64,000 nucleotides of DNA from Clostridia bacterium (GCA_017463865.1 JAFTOI010000017.1:89392-153391); one strand, 5' to 3'. Positions 8,104 through 16,793 are shown, counted from the stretch's first letter. Notes: generated by a model not told the origin, from the letters alone. Made by a program: numbers and translations.

Positions 8104-8922
8104 ATGAAACGCAACCGCAGACGCTTCTGCAAAGCTGAGGCGCGCCGCCTGCTCGGGCAGCAGAGCCTCTTCACCCTCATCCTTGCGTCGCTGGCACTGG
8201 TCATGATGACGGTCGCCTGGCAGGTGATCGCCGACGGCTTTTTCGCCTTCTTCGACTTCGGCGAGTACGCGCCCGAGCCGCCTGGCGATGCTGTCATCGA
8301 GGCCGCCCGCACTGTCGTGACGGCGCTGGGGTGGTTCGTGCTCATCATGCCCCTTTGGTACGGCCTGCGCGCCATTGGCATGGCCATCGTGACCGGGCAG
8401 GGAAGCGCTGAACCGGGGCTGATCTTCGCTGCCTTCGCCTCGCCGCGCATCCTCACGCGGGTCTGGCGGGCGTCGCTGTGGATGGTCTGGCGCTTCGCGC
8501 TGTCGGCCGGCCTCATCTGGGGCATGTGGCAGGGCGTGGCGCTGCTCGAGCCGCTGGTGCATCCTGCCGCGTACTTCTTCCTCTGCGCCGGCGCGGTCGT
8601 GCTCACTCCCGTTCTGCTCATCCCGCTGGTTGGGACACACCTCATTTATCCGCTGCTCCTCGCCGACCCCGAGCTGGGCGTCTTCGCCGCGGTGCGCACT
8701 GCGATGAAGCTCGCCTTCCGCTCGTTCGGCGAAACGCTCTGCTTCTGGGGCAGCTTCCTGGGCTGGTTCGCGCTCGCCTTTGTCACGGGCGGCGTGATGC
8801 TTGTCCTTTTTGTGCTTCCGTATTTCATTCTGGCCGACACCGTCTATGCGCTCTGCCGCATGGGCGACCGGCCGGCAACCATATCAACGAAGGAGATCAA
8901 CTATGTGCAACAAGTGCAATAA
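8104..8922 (+). CDS. Polytopic membrane protein, function unknown
   Basis: A 272-residue protein with a basic N-terminus (MKRNRRRFCKAEARRLLGQQ) and about six hydrophobic segments (SLFTLILASLALVMMTVAW, AARTVVTALGWFVLIMPLWY, the FALSAGLIWGMWQG region, PAAYFFLCAGAVVLTPVLL, WGSFLGWFALAFVTGGVML, VLFVLPYFILADTVYAL). The topology, with a long cytosolic loop and a C-terminal helix ending in a tyrosine-containing segment, resembles DUF975-type proteins, but I cannot confirm this. Its last 20 bases overlap the start of metG, whose ribosome site lies inside this gene, so the two are translationally coupled. Confidence 0.7.
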   Translation: MKRNRRRFCKAEARRLLGQQSLFTLILASLALVMMTVAWQVIADGFFAFFDFGEYAPEPPGDAVIEAARTVVTALGWFVLIMPLWYGLRAIGMAIVTGQGSAEPGLIFAAFASPRILTRVWRASLWMVWRFALSAGLIWGMWQGVALLEPLVHPAAYFFLCAGAVVLTPVLLIPLVGTHLIYPLLLADPELGVFAAVRTAMKLAFRSFGETLCFWGSFLGWFALAFVTGGVMLVLFVLPYFILADTVYALCRMGDRPATISTKEINYVQQVQ

Positions 8923-10876
8923 ACCCTTTTACCTCACCACTGCGATCGCCTATGCGTCGCAGAAGCCTCACTTCGGCAACACCTACGAAGTGATCATGTC
9001 CGATGCTGTCGCCCGCTGGCGCCGCCAGCAGGGCTATGATGTGTTCTTCATGACCGGCACCGACGAGCATGGCCAGAAGATCGAGAACTGTGCCAACGAC
9101 GCTGGCGTTACCCCGCAGGTCTACGTTGACGGCGTCGCCGGTGAGATCCGCCGCATCTGGGATCTGATGGGAGCCAGCTACGATAAATTCATCCGTACCA
9201 CCGACGCTGACCATGTTGCCACCGTCCAGAAGGTATTCCGCCGTTTCCTTGCCCAGGGCGATATCTACAAGGGCAGCTACGAGGGCTGGTACTGCACCCC
9301 CTGCGAGTCCTTCTTCACCGATACGCAGGCCGAGGGCGGCAAGTGCCCCGACTGCGGCCGTCCCGTCGAGCGCGCCCATGAGGAGGCCTACTTCTTCAAG
9401 ATGAGCAAGTATGCCGACTGGCTGCTGCAATATATTGAAGATAACCCCGGCTTTATCGAGCCCGAGTCCCGCAAAAAGGAAATGGTCAACAACTTCCTCA
9501 AAGCCGGCCTGCAGGATCTCTGTCTCTCGCGCACTTCTTTCAAGTGGGGCATTGAGATCACCGAAGACCCGCCGCACATCATCTATGTCTGGCTCGACGC
9601 CCTGCTGAACTACATCACTGGCATCGGCTACGATCCTGACAAGTCCTACGAGGAACAGTCGGAGCACTTCAAAAAGTACTGGCCGGCCGACGTTCACATC
9701 ATCGGCAAGGACATCCTCCGCTTCCACACTATCTACTGGCCCATCTTCCTCCACGCGCTCGGCCTGCCGCTTCCGAAGAAGGTCTTCGGCCATCCGTGGT
9801 TCCTCTTCGGCACCGACAAGATGTCCAAGTCGCGCGGCAATGTCATCTACGCCGACGGCCTTGCTGATGAGTTCGGCGTCGACTGCGTCCGCTACTATGC
9901 CCTCGCCGAGATGCCCTACGCCAACGACGGCTCGATCACCTACGAGAGCGTGATCTCCCGCTATAACACCGACCTGGTCAACACCCTCGGCAACTTGGTC
10001 AAGCGCACCCTCGACATGGGTGCGAAGTATTTCGACAGCACCACCCAGGCCCCGACCGCGAAGGAGCCGCTGGATGATGAGCTGATCGCCGCCGCTGTCA
10101 CCGCTTGCGAGACCTCGGCCAAGGCAATGGAAGAATACCGCGTCTCCGACGCCCTTGCCGCCATCTTCGAGATGCTCCGCCGTGCCAACAAGTATATCGA
10201 CGAGACCACCCCGTGGGCGTTGGCCAAGGACGAGTCCAAGCGTGATCGCCTTGGCACTGTCCTCTATAACCTCCTCGAGACCATCCGCTGGGGCGCTGTC
10301 CTGCTGACTCCCTTTATTCCCGAGGGCGCCGCCGCTATCCTCAAGCAGCTGGGCAATGTTCCCGCCGACTACGCCACCATCGGTACTGCCGACCGCTTCT
10401 GCGGCATGAAGGCCGGCGAGAAGACCGGCGCATCTCGTGTTCTCTACGCCCGCATCGACGAGGCGAAGAAGCTGGCCGAGATCGAAGCCGCCCGCGCCGC
10501 CGCCGAGGCTGCCAAGGCAGCCGCCGAAGCCAAACCCGAGAAGCCCGAGGGCGTCGCTGAGATCGGCATCGACCACTTTATGGGCGTCGAGCTCCGCACC
10601 GCCAAGGTCATCGCCTGCGAGCCGGTGCCGAAGGCCAAGAAGCTGCTTAAGCTCCAGCTGGACCTCGGTTACGAGCAGCGCCAGGTCGTTTCGGGCATCG
10701 CGAAGTGGTACACCCCCGAGCAGCTGATCGGCAAGAAGCTGATCGTTGTTGCCAATCTCAAGCCTGCCAAGCTCTGCGGCGTCGACAGCTTCGGCATGAT
10801 CCTTGCCTCGGGTGAGGAGAATGTCCGTGTGGTGTTCCTCGACCCCGAAACGCCCCTTGGCGAGCGCGTCCACTAA
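8903..10876 (+). CDS. metG: Methionyl-tRNA synthetase with C-terminal tRNA-binding domain
   Basis: A 657-residue class I synthetase that charges tRNA-Met. The ATG at 8903 follows AAGGAG and gives the expected N-terminus (PFYLTTAIAYASQKPHFGNT). The HIGH signature appears as HFGN, close to the HIGN form common in Clostridia. A zinc knuckle CTPC...CPDC follows near residues 131-150. KMSKSRGNVIYADG at about residue 308 is the ATP-binding KMSKS loop. An Ala/Lys-rich linker (AARAAAEAAKAAAEA) leads to an EMAP/Trbp111-type tRNA-binding domain (IDHFMGVELRTAKVI, QVVSGIAKWYTPEQLIGK). It overlaps the upstream membrane gene by 20 bases and is followed one base later by tatD, a common metG-tatD pairing in Bacillota. 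Confidence 0.97.
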   Translation: MCNKCNKPFYLTTAIAYASQKPHFGNTYEVIMSDAVARWRRQQGYDVFFMTGTDEHGQKIENCANDAGVTPQVYVDGVAGEIRRIWDLMGASYDKFIRTTDADHVATVQKVFRRFLAQGDIYKGSYEGWYCTPCESFFTDTQAEGGKCPDCGRPVERAHEEAYFFKMSKYADWLLQYIEDNPGFIEPESRKKEMVNNFLKAGLQDLCLSRTSFKWGIEITEDPPHIIYVWLDALLNYITGIGYDPDKSYEEQSEHFKKYWPADVHIIGKDILRFHTIYWPIFLHALGLPLPKKVFGHPWFLFGTDKMSKSRGNVIYADGLADEFGVDCVRYYALAEMPYANDGSITYESVISRYNTDLVNTLGNLVKRTLDMGAKYFDSTTQAPTAKEPLDDELIAAAVTACETSAKAMEEYRVSDALAAIFEMLRRANKYIDETTPWALAKDESKRDRLGTVLYNLLETIRWGAVLLTPFIPEGAAAILKQLGNVPADYATIGTADRFCGMKAGEKTGASRVLYARIDEAKKLAEIEAARAAAEAAKAAAEAKPEKPEGVAEIGIDHFMGVELRTAKVIACEPVPKAKKLLKLQLDLGYEQRQVVSGIAKWYTPEQLIGKKLIVVANLKPAKLCGVDSFGMILASGEENVRVVFLDPETPLGERVH

Positions 10877-10877
10877 A

Positions 10878-11687
10878 ATGAAGCTGATCGACACCCACGC
10901 GCACTACTGCGACAGCTGGTTCACCGCTCCCGAGACCCCCGAGCAGCCCTACACCGAGATCATCGACCGGCTGCTCGGCCCCGACGGGGAGCTGGAAGCC
11001 ATCGTCAACGTCGCGACCACCCCCGATAACGCGCCAATCTGCATCGAGCAGGCCAGGCGCTGGCCGGGGATGTACGCCGCCGTCGGCATCCACCCCTGTG
11101 ACTGCCAGCTGTATGCCGATCCCGTCGCCGAGCTCGAGCGCCTGCGCCCATGGCTTGACCACGCGAAGGAACACAAGATCGTCGCCCTCGGCGAGATCGG
11201 GCTGGATTACCACTACCCGGACACCGACCGCGACAAACAGCGCGCTGTCTTCATCGCGCAGCTCGAGATGGCCGCCGAGTATGACCTGCCGGTCATCCTC
11301 CACAGCCGCGACGCCACCGGCGAATGTGTTGACCTGATTCGCCAGTACCCCACCGTCCGCGGCGTCTTCCACGCCTACGGCGGCAGCGTCGAGACGGCAA
11401 ATGAGCTGATCGAGCACGGCTGGTACCTGGGCCTGGGCGGCGTCATCACCTTCCCCTCAGCCAAACGCATCCGCCGCGTCGCCGCCGCACTGCCGCTGGA
11501 GCGTATCCTGCTTGAGACCGACTGCCCCTATACGGCGCCCGAGCCGTATAGGGGGACGCGCAACCACTCGGGGCTGGTCAGACGCACCGCGGAGGAGCTC
11601 GCGATGCTGCAGGGCAGGGAGGTGGAGGAAGTAATTGGTAAAACTTCGGAAAATGCGCACGAATTTTTCACCTTAACTGAACCTTAA
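10878..11687 (+). CDS. tatD: TatD-family metal-dependent hydrolase (putative 3'-5' DNase)
   Basis: A 269-residue TIM-barrel hydrolase. Metal ligands are visible in LIDTHAHYCD (HxH near residue 6), VALGEIGLDYHY (Glu), PVILHSRDA (His), GVFHAYGGS (His) and ILLETDCPYTAPEP (Asp). Family members are magnesium-dependent exonucleases acting in DNA repair or fragmentation. The start at 10878, one base after the metG stop, gives the canonical MKLIDTHAH N-terminus; translation is probably coupled to metG. The C-terminal coding bases become AT-rich as the sequence enters the SLH gene's promoter region. No terminator is evident before the next promoter. Confidence 0.93.
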   Translation: MKLIDTHAHYCDSWFTAPETPEQPYTEIIDRLLGPDGELEAIVNVATTPDNAPICIEQARRWPGMYAAVGIHPCDCQLYADPVAELERLRPWLDHAKEHKIVALGEIGLDYHYPDTDRDKQRAVFIAQLEMAAEYDLPVILHSRDATGECVDLIRQYPTVRGVFHAYGGSVETANELIEHGWYLGLGGVITFPSAKRIRRVAAALPLERILLETDCPYTAPEPYRGTRNHSGLVRRTAEELAMLQGREVEEVIGKTSENAHEFFTLTEP

Positions 11688-11723
11688 ATTTTTCAAATTT
11701 TTCTGAACTTTTTCAAAAAGTGA

Positions 11724-11752
11724 TTGACAAATCGGGAAAAGTTAGGTATACT
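11724..11752 (+). promoter_or_regulatory. Strong promoter of the SLH surface-protein gene
   Basis: TTGACA (11724-11729), a 17-base spacer and TATACT (11747-11752) in an AT-rich context. The transcript would begin near 11760 with a leader hairpin (CCCAAG 11770-11775 / CTTGGG 11786-11791) and then AAGGAG before the ATG. Such a leader often stabilises abundant surface-protein mRNAs; that role is inferred. Confidence 0.85.
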
Positions 11753-11817
11753 CTATTATGGGCAGAAGTCCCAAGGAGTATTTTTCTTGGGCAAACCAAA
11801 ATTAAGGAGTGTGAACT

Positions 11818-14800
11818 ATGTTTAAGAAAGTCGTAGCATCAGTTTTGATGGTATGTATGTTGTTGGCAATCGTACCTATCTCTGCGTTTGCAGCAACGAC
11901 GACAACGGGATATTATCTCGTTGATGATAACAATGTAACTTGGTACTACAATTACACCGGCTGGGTTTTCACCAAGGGGTCTGGTTATTATGCCACCTAT
12001 TCTGATAGCCTCAGTGATTATGTGGAAATTTATGATGATGAGCCTGTACGTGGTAATGTATATACGAACGGACAGATGGTTGCCGTTTATACATACGATT
12101 CCGAGGATGAGACTTGGAACTATGCTGCAAGCGTAGGCACCAGTGCCGGTTCCGGTATGCTTCCCGGTATGGGCATGACCGGTATCCCCGGCATGGGAAT
12201 GACCACTTCTTCGTATATCGTTGATAACCGTATGGTACAGTGGGTTTACTACGGTTCTTGGATGTATGTTAAGGGTTATATGTTTACCAGCTATGGCACG
12301 GTTGAAGAATATTACGAGCAGTATGGTGCCTATCCTACCAGCGGCTATCTGACCGATGCCGAAGGCCAGATGCTGGGTTATTATACCTTTGATGACGAGA
12401 AACTGACATGGACCTATAACATGATGGGCGGTATGTATCCCGGTACCGGCATGTATCCGGGTACTGGTATGTACCCCGGTGTGGGCACGACTGCTTCTTC
12501 CTACATTGTGGATAACCGTATGGTTCAGTGGGTCTACTATGGTTCTTGGATGTATGTTAAGAATTATCTGGGCACGTATGGTACTGTTTCTGACTACTAT
12601 ACCCAGTATGGCGCATATCCAACCAGTGGTTACCTGACCAATTCTGAAGGTGAGATGCTCGGTTACTATACATTCGACGATGAGGAACTGACATGGACCT
12701 ATAACATGATGGGCGGTATGTATCCCGGCACCGGTATATATCCCGGTACGGGCACGACTGCTTCCTCTTACATTGTGGACAATCGCATGGTACAGTGGGT
12801 TTACTATGGCTCTTGGATGTACGTTAAGAATTATCTGGGTACGTATGGTACTGTTTCTGACTATTATACGCAGTATGGTGCATACCCCACCAGCGGTTAT
12901 CTGACCAATTCCGAAGGTGAGATGCTGGGGTATTATACTTTCGATGATGAAAAAATGACATGGACGTATAGCACGTCTATGTATCCTGGTCTCGGTGGTA
13001 CCGGATCTATTCTGCCCGGTGTCAGCGGCACTACAACGACCCTTTCCTACATCATTGATACCAACGATGTGAAGTGGGTTCAGAGTAACGGCACCTGGTA
13101 TTTCTACTCCGGCAGCAAGACCTATCCGTATTACTACTATTCTTCGTATATCGGATCCGTACCGACCTACGGTTACGGATACACCATCTACGGCTATGCG
13201 GCAGGCACTTATGTGTACAGCGGCGGCAGCTGGACGCAGATGGGCAGCTCGTCTTCGAATGTTACTGGCTCGACCGGTACGGTGACCAATCCGAACAATG
13301 TCAGCGTAGTTTACGATACCAATGGTAAGCTTTGGACGAAAAACTCCAGCGGCGTTTGGACCTCTACCTATTCGAGTTCTTACTCTTATTCCAATCCTGC
13401 ACGTTACATTGACTCTTCCGACCGCGTTTGGGAGATGTACGATGGCGAGTGGATCCTGAACAAGTATGCAACCGGTTCCGGTTCCTCGTCCTCGACGGTA
13501 ACTACGGTCAACCCGAACAATATGACTTCGCTGACCGATATTTACGGCAATACCTGGACGAAGTACAGCACCTACTGGTACTCTTCGGTTGCGTCGTCCT
13601 ATACCAGCGCAGGCATTACCCCGACTTATCAGGGTACTGACGGTTCGACTTGGGTCCTCTCCAGCAACACTTGGGTGAAGGCCTCGTCCGGTTCCACGAC
13701 GACCACCACCACTAACCCGAACAACCTTACCACGCTGACCGATACCAAGGGTTATACCTGGACAAAGTCGAGCGGCACCTGGTCGACGACCACTACGGCG
13801 AGCTCCTACTACAGCCGCAACAGCTTGACTCCGCAGTACAAGACCTCCAGCGGAACGATCTATTACCTGGTCAACAATACCTGGACGACCACTGCTCCTT
13901 CTACCAGCGGTTCGACCAGCACGACCATCAACAGCAGTTATGCTACCTTTGTGATCAACGGCGTTTCCTACACCATCCCGACCTACACCGTTGAGCTTGA
14001 TCCTACCTCGCTGACCAATATTCCGAATGGCTACTACTGGTCGAACTGGAACGGCAGCTACGAGCTGAGAAATTATTACGGTGAGACCTACCCGCTGATC
14101 ACGTTCTATCAGCTTCCTACCGGTTACTACTACTATCCGACCGGCGAGTCCGATAATCCTTGGGCAATCGGCGGTACCGGCTCTTACACCACCTCGGTGA
14201 TCAATACCATCGAGTTCACCGACTACCCCTGGAAGCTCGAGATTGGTGAGACCTATCAGATGAAGGTCGAATACGAGACCGACAGCACGGACACCGGCCT
14301 TAACACCATCATTATCTGGAGCTCCTCCGATCCTTCCGTTGCCACTGTCGACCAGAACGGTCTCGTTACCATCGTCGGCGAAGGCCGTGCAGATATCACT
14401 GCTCGTGCGTTCCTTGGCACTGCTGAGACCACGATTGATATCTACGGTAAGAAGGCGGCAGCCACCACGACTACCCCCTCCCAGCCCACCACCCCCACCA
14501 CGCCGACCGAGCCGACCACGCCTGTGACGCCGGTTGAGCCCGCGACGACTCCTGTCTATGAAATCTTCAAGGATCTGAACAAGAACCTCTGGTACGTCGA
14601 CGATATTCAGTACGTCTACGACTGGAAGAACAGCAGCGGCACTCGCGTGATGGGCGGTATGACCAGCGTTGAGTTCCAGCCCGACGGCACGCTGAATCGT
14701 GCGCAGTTCGCTTTGATGCTTGCCCGTATGGCGGATGTCGATCTCAGCAAGTTCAATTCGGTTGACTTCAGCGATGTCAAGATCACAGACTGGTATGGTC

Positions 14801-15171
14801 CCGCTGTTGCCTGGGCTTCGTCCACTGGCGTGATGAACGGTGTCGGTGATATGCTGCAGGCAGATGGCACCTGGAAAGAAAACTGCTTCAATCCGGGCGG
14901 CACCCTGACCCGTGCACAGGCCTGCACGATTCTGATGCGCTACGCCACCGAGTTCAAGGGCAAGAACATCCCCCTGAACTACGAAAGCATCGGCTACGCT
15001 GACGCTGCCGATGTTGCCGGCTGGGCACAGCTCTACGTCTCCTACTGCGAGCAGCTTGGTTTCATTGACGAGCATCTCCTCGACAACAACAAGTTCTCGC
15101 CCAACGAGGCAATTACCCGTGCCGAGGTCGCAACTATCATCGCTCGCTATGCTGAGCGTTTCGGCAAATAA
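11818..15171 (+). CDS. SLH-domain surface protein with Tyr-rich tandem repeats
   Basis: A 1117-residue secreted protein. Residues 1-26 are a signal peptide (hydrophobic VVASVLMVCMLLAIVPISAF, then AAT). Three ~89-residue repeats begin near residues 129, 224 and 313, each running SSYIVDNRMVQWVYYGSW ... YGAYPTSGYLT ... GYYTFDDE.LTWTY and separated by MYPGTG-type linkers. A diverged unit precedes them. Residues ~490-700 hold shorter repeats of the form NPNN(x)LTDxxGxTWTK. A BIG_2-like Ig domain (VTIVGEGRADITARAF) spans ~790-880. A Pro/Thr linker and three SLH domains (~914-1117; NRAQFALMLARMA, TRAQACTILMRYA, TRAEVATIIARYA) anchor it to the cell wall. It is probably an S-layer or abundant envelope protein. 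It is monocistronic, with a strong promoter and terminator. Confidence 0.9.
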   Translation: MFKKVVASVLMVCMLLAIVPISAFAATTTTGYYLVDDNNVTWYYNYTGWVFTKGSGYYATYSDSLSDYVEIYDDEPVRGNVYTNGQMVAVYTYDSEDETWNYAASVGTSAGSGMLPGMGMTGIPGMGMTTSSYIVDNRMVQWVYYGSWMYVKGYMFTSYGTVEEYYEQYGAYPTSGYLTDAEGQMLGYYTFDDEKLTWTYNMMGGMYPGTGMYPGTGMYPGVGTTASSYIVDNRMVQWVYYGSWMYVKNYLGTYGTVSDYYTQYGAYPTSGYLTNSEGEMLGYYTFDDEELTWTYNMMGGMYPGTGIYPGTGTTASSYIVDNRMVQWVYYGSWMYVKNYLGTYGTVSDYYTQYGAYPTSGYLTNSEGEMLGYYTFDDEKMTWTYSTSMYPGLGGTGSILPGVSGTTTTLSYIIDTNDVKWVQSNGTWYFYSGSKTYPYYYYSSYIGSVPTYGYGYTIYGYAAGTYVYSGGSWTQMGSSSSNVTGSTGTVTNPNNVSVVYDTNGKLWTKNSSGVWTSTYSSSYSYSNPARYIDSSDRVWEMYDGEWILNKYATGSGSSSSTVTTVNPNNMTSLTDIYGNTWTKYSTYWYSSVASSYTSAGITPTYQGTDGSTWVLSSNTWVKASSGSTTTTTTNPNNLTTLTDTKGYTWTKSSGTWSTTTTASSYYSRNSLTPQYKTSSGTIYYLVNNTWTTTAPSTSGSTSTTINSSYATFVINGVSYTIPTYTVELDPTSLTNIPNGYYWSNWNGSYELRNYYGETYPLITFYQLPTGYYYYPTGESDNPWAIGGTGSYTTSVINTIEFTDYPWKLEIGETYQMKVEYETDSTDTGLNTIIIWSSSDPSVATVDQNGLVTIVGEGRADITARAFLGTAETTIDIYGKKAAATTTTPSQPTTPTTPTEPTTPVTPVEPATTPVYEIFKDLNKNLWYVDDIQYVYDWKNSSGTRVMGGMTSVEFQPDGTLNRAQFALMLARMADVDLSKFNSVDFSDVKITDWYGPAVAWASSTGVMNGVGDMLQADGTWKENCFNPGGTLTRAQACTILMRYATEFKGKNIPLNYESIGYADAADVAGWAQLYVSYCEQLGFIDEHLLDNNKFSPNEAITRAEVATIIARYAERFGK
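12202..12975 (+). repeat. Three in-frame coding tandem repeats inside the SLH protein
   Basis: Units start at about 12202, 12487 and 12754, giving 285- and 267-base periods (95 and 89 codons). Units 2 and 3 are nearly identical in protein sequence but differ at many synonymous positions, so the duplication is not very recent or has been held by selection on protein. Confidence 0.85.
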
Positions 15172-15181
15172 GTTCTACCGC

Positions 15182-15212
15182 AAAGGCCGTCCCTTCGGGG
15201 ACGGCCTTTTTG
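15182..15212 (+). terminator. Terminator of the SLH gene
   Basis: AAAGGCCGTCCC (15182-15193), TTCG tetraloop, GGGACGGCCTTT, then T-rich. Confidence 0.93.
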
Positions 15213-15281
15213 TCATCAAACTGTAACAAAATAAATTAAAGAAAATTATAAAAAACTATTTATTTTTTCTGTGAGATGTGG

Positions 15282-15333
15282 TATAATAAAGGCGGAGGAT
15301 GAGAGGAAAAAGCTACCATCCGATCCTCCCGCC
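15282..15333 (+). promoter_or_regulatory. hpf promoter (-10) and leader hairpin
   Basis: TGTGG followed by TATAAT (15282-15287) is an extended -10 without a clear -35. The predicted leader begins with GGCGGAGGAT (15291-15300), complementary, with one bulged C, to ATCCTCCCGCC (15323-15333). This puts a GC-rich hairpin near the 5' end of the message. Confidence 0.6.
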
Positions 15334-15365
15334 CTCTGAAACTTCAAGGAAAAGGTGGTACTGTT

Positions 15366-15884
15366 ATGAAAATTACAATCGTTGGCAGACAGCTCAATGT
15401 CAGAGATGACCAGCGCGCGATGGTCGAAAAGAAGCTTGCAAAATTCGACAAGTTCTTCGGCGACGAGGCAGTTGCGACGGTCACCTTCAGCCGCAAACGA
15501 AATAATAAAACGCTTGAAGTCACCATCTCCGAAGGCACAATGCTCTGCCGCGCTGAGGCAGAGGAGGAGACCTTCCAGATCGCCCTCGACCGCACGATGG
15601 AGGCCATCGAGCGCCAGCTCCGCAAGAACAAGACCCGCCTCGAGAAGCGCCTGCGCACCGGCGCGTTCGTCTCCGATTATCCCGACGAGGAGGTCGAAGA
15701 GGAGCCCGAATTCCGCATCCGCACCAAGACCTTCAACCTCAAGCCGATGTCGGTTGAGGAGGCTATCCTGCAGATGAATCTGCTGGGCCACCAGTTCTTC
15801 GTCTTCATCAACGACAGCACGGACAAGACCAGCGTGGTCTACTGCCGCAAGGACGGCGACTACGGCCTCATCGAGCCCGAATGA
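15366..15884 (+). CDS. hpf: Ribosome hibernation promoting factor, long form
   Basis: A 172-residue protein that dimerises 70S ribosomes into inactive 100S particles in slow growth. Residues 1-100 are the S30AE/YfiA domain (MKITIVGRQLNVRDDQRAMV, KKLAKFDKFFGDEAVATVTF). A variable acidic linker (DYPDEEVEEEPEF) follows. Residues ~118-172 are the C-terminal dimerisation domain typical of the long form (RTKTFNLKPMSVEEAILQM, GHQFFVFINDSTDKTSVVYC). AAGGAAAAGGTGG precedes the ATG. It has its own promoter and a strong terminator. Confidence 0.96.
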   Translation: MKITIVGRQLNVRDDQRAMVEKKLAKFDKFFGDEAVATVTFSRKRNNKTLEVTISEGTMLCRAEAEEETFQIALDRTMEAIERQLRKNKTRLEKRLRTGAFVSDYPDEEVEEEPEFRIRTKTFNLKPMSVEEAILQMNLLGHQFFVFINDSTDKTSVVYCRKDGDYGLIEPE

Positions 15885-15896
15885 TTGACATAAGAT

Positions 15897-15925
15897 AAGG
15901 AGGAGCCTTTCGGCTCCTCCTTTTT
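15897..15925 (+). terminator. hpf terminator
   Basis: AAGGAGGAGCC (15897-15907), TTTC loop, GGCTCCTCCTT (15912-15922) and a T-run. It lies between convergent hpf and the RNHCP gene. Confidence 0.92.
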
Positions 15926-15928
15926 GCG

Positions 15929-16353
15929 TCAGCGCAGCTCACCGTCGCCGCCCATCAGGGCGGTCAGCTCCTCAATGCGCTCGAGGGGGAAGGGGGGCTC
16001 GGCCAGCGGCTTGAGGGCGATCGACATCAGCTTCATCAGATTGTCGTTGGCGGCGACCCGGTTGGAGCCGAGCTTACCGCAGCGCTGGCAGCGGTGGATG
16101 ACCGCCCATTCGCCGTTCTTGCGTACCCACACGCCGACCGGTTCCATGATGCCGCCGCAGTCAAACGCGCGGTCGCCCGGCTCATCGTCGACATGGAGGC
16201 TGGAGAGGCAGTTGGGGCAGTGGTTGCGGTGGTCCTCCCGGCACCGCCGGGGACGACCTTACGGCCGCAGACGCGGCAGGTGAAGACTTCATTGCAGGGG
16301 TGATTGCGGTAGTAACCTTCGGTGTGCTGGATCTGTTTGTTCTTGCGGTTCAT
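15929..16353 (-). pseudogene. RNHCP-domain protein gene carrying a frameshift
   Basis: Two overlapping reading frames together make one RNHCP-family protein. From ATG 16353 the first frame reads MNRKNKQIQHTEGYY, HPCNEVFTCRVCGRKVV, then PGGAG. After a one-base loss between about 16238 and 16256, the second frame reads EDHRNHCPNCLSSLHVDDE, CGGIMEPVGVWVRKNGEWAV and HRCQRCGKLGSNR, and closes with MSIALKPLAEPPFPLERIEE. The signature RNHCPNCL sits immediately after the break. Restored, the product would be 141 residues with three CxxC pairs, probably zinc-binding. The break may be a true mutation or an assembly error in a GC-rich run; no slippery heptamer is apparent. An internal ATG at 16147 could give a 72-residue C-terminal fragment. 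It is preceded by a ~230-base structured leader. Confidence 0.85.
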
Positions 16354-16590
16354 GTTTATCCTTTCTTTTCGGCTTCCGTGCAGCTGTACAGGCGCAAAAA
16401 TCCCGCGGTACGCCGGCACCTGTGGCGCATCCGCGGGAAAAATGAGCGCAAAAAAACACGCCGTTCGCGTGTTCCGTCTCGGATATGCACGAAAGGTAAC
16501 GGGAATATTCGGTTAAGTCATCGAATATACACGGATTACCGACACAAATCATCCCTCCTTCTGTTTGCTGCTGTGGGCTTGATGGGGATA
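16354..16590 (-). ncRNA. Long structured leader or small RNA upstream of the RNHCP gene
   Basis: Transcription from the minus-strand promoter at 16590-16618 would give a ~230-base leader before ATG 16353. It folds into nested stems, CGGTAA/TTACC enclosing a perfect ATATTCG/CGAATAT hairpin, flanked by a weaker GTGTCGG/CCGAGAC pairing. Two terminator-like hairpins follow: ACACGC/GCGTGT followed by seven U, and TCCCGCGG...CCGCGGGA (with an inner TGCGCC/GGCGTA stem) followed by five U. It matches no riboswitch class that I can name. It could be an attenuated leader or a free small RNA ending at the first U-run. Confidence 0.5.
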
Positions 16591-16618
16591 TTGTAGCATA
16601 ATTTTGCACTTTTGTCAA
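16590..16618 (-). promoter_or_regulatory. Promoter of the RNHCP leader/ncRNA
   Basis: On the minus strand TTGACA (16613-16618) and TACAAT (16590-16595) are separated by exactly 17 bases. It is divergent from the asd promoter 60 bases away. Confidence 0.85.
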
Positions 16619-16677
16619 GTAAATTGGTGAAATATTTCAAAATGCAGTGCTGATATGAGAAAATTGCAGGATAAGGC

Positions 16678-16706
16678 TTGATTTGCGGCGAAAAGTATGG
16701 TATAAT
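16678..16706 (+). promoter_or_regulatory. Promoter of asd
   Basis: TTGATT (16678-16683), 17-base spacer, TATAAT (16701-16706), leaving a ~80-base leader before the start codon. Confidence 0.82.
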
Positions 16707-16793
16707 GCAATATATATCCCGCTGTTTCCGCAGAAAGCGGGCGAACCATTGGTCATAATATTTCATATTATTATAGAAAACGGAGTGAATACC

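Noticed and set aside
11839-15075. 1078-codon minus-strand frame opposite the SLH gene
   Set aside because: Antisense of the repeat protein; no start signal, and its repeats simply mirror those of the real gene.
16400-16440. T-box antiterminator (TACCGCGGGA resembles GGxACCGCG)
   Set aside because: The preceding bases do not give AGGGTGG, no stem I or specifier region is apparent, and the downstream gene is not amino-acid related.
16289-16618. 110-codon minus-strand frame through the RNHCP leader
   Set aside because: Its ATG lies in the -35 region; an inner ATG at ~16549 has a poor-spaced site, and the product has no recognisable pattern. The sequence is better explained as a structured leader.
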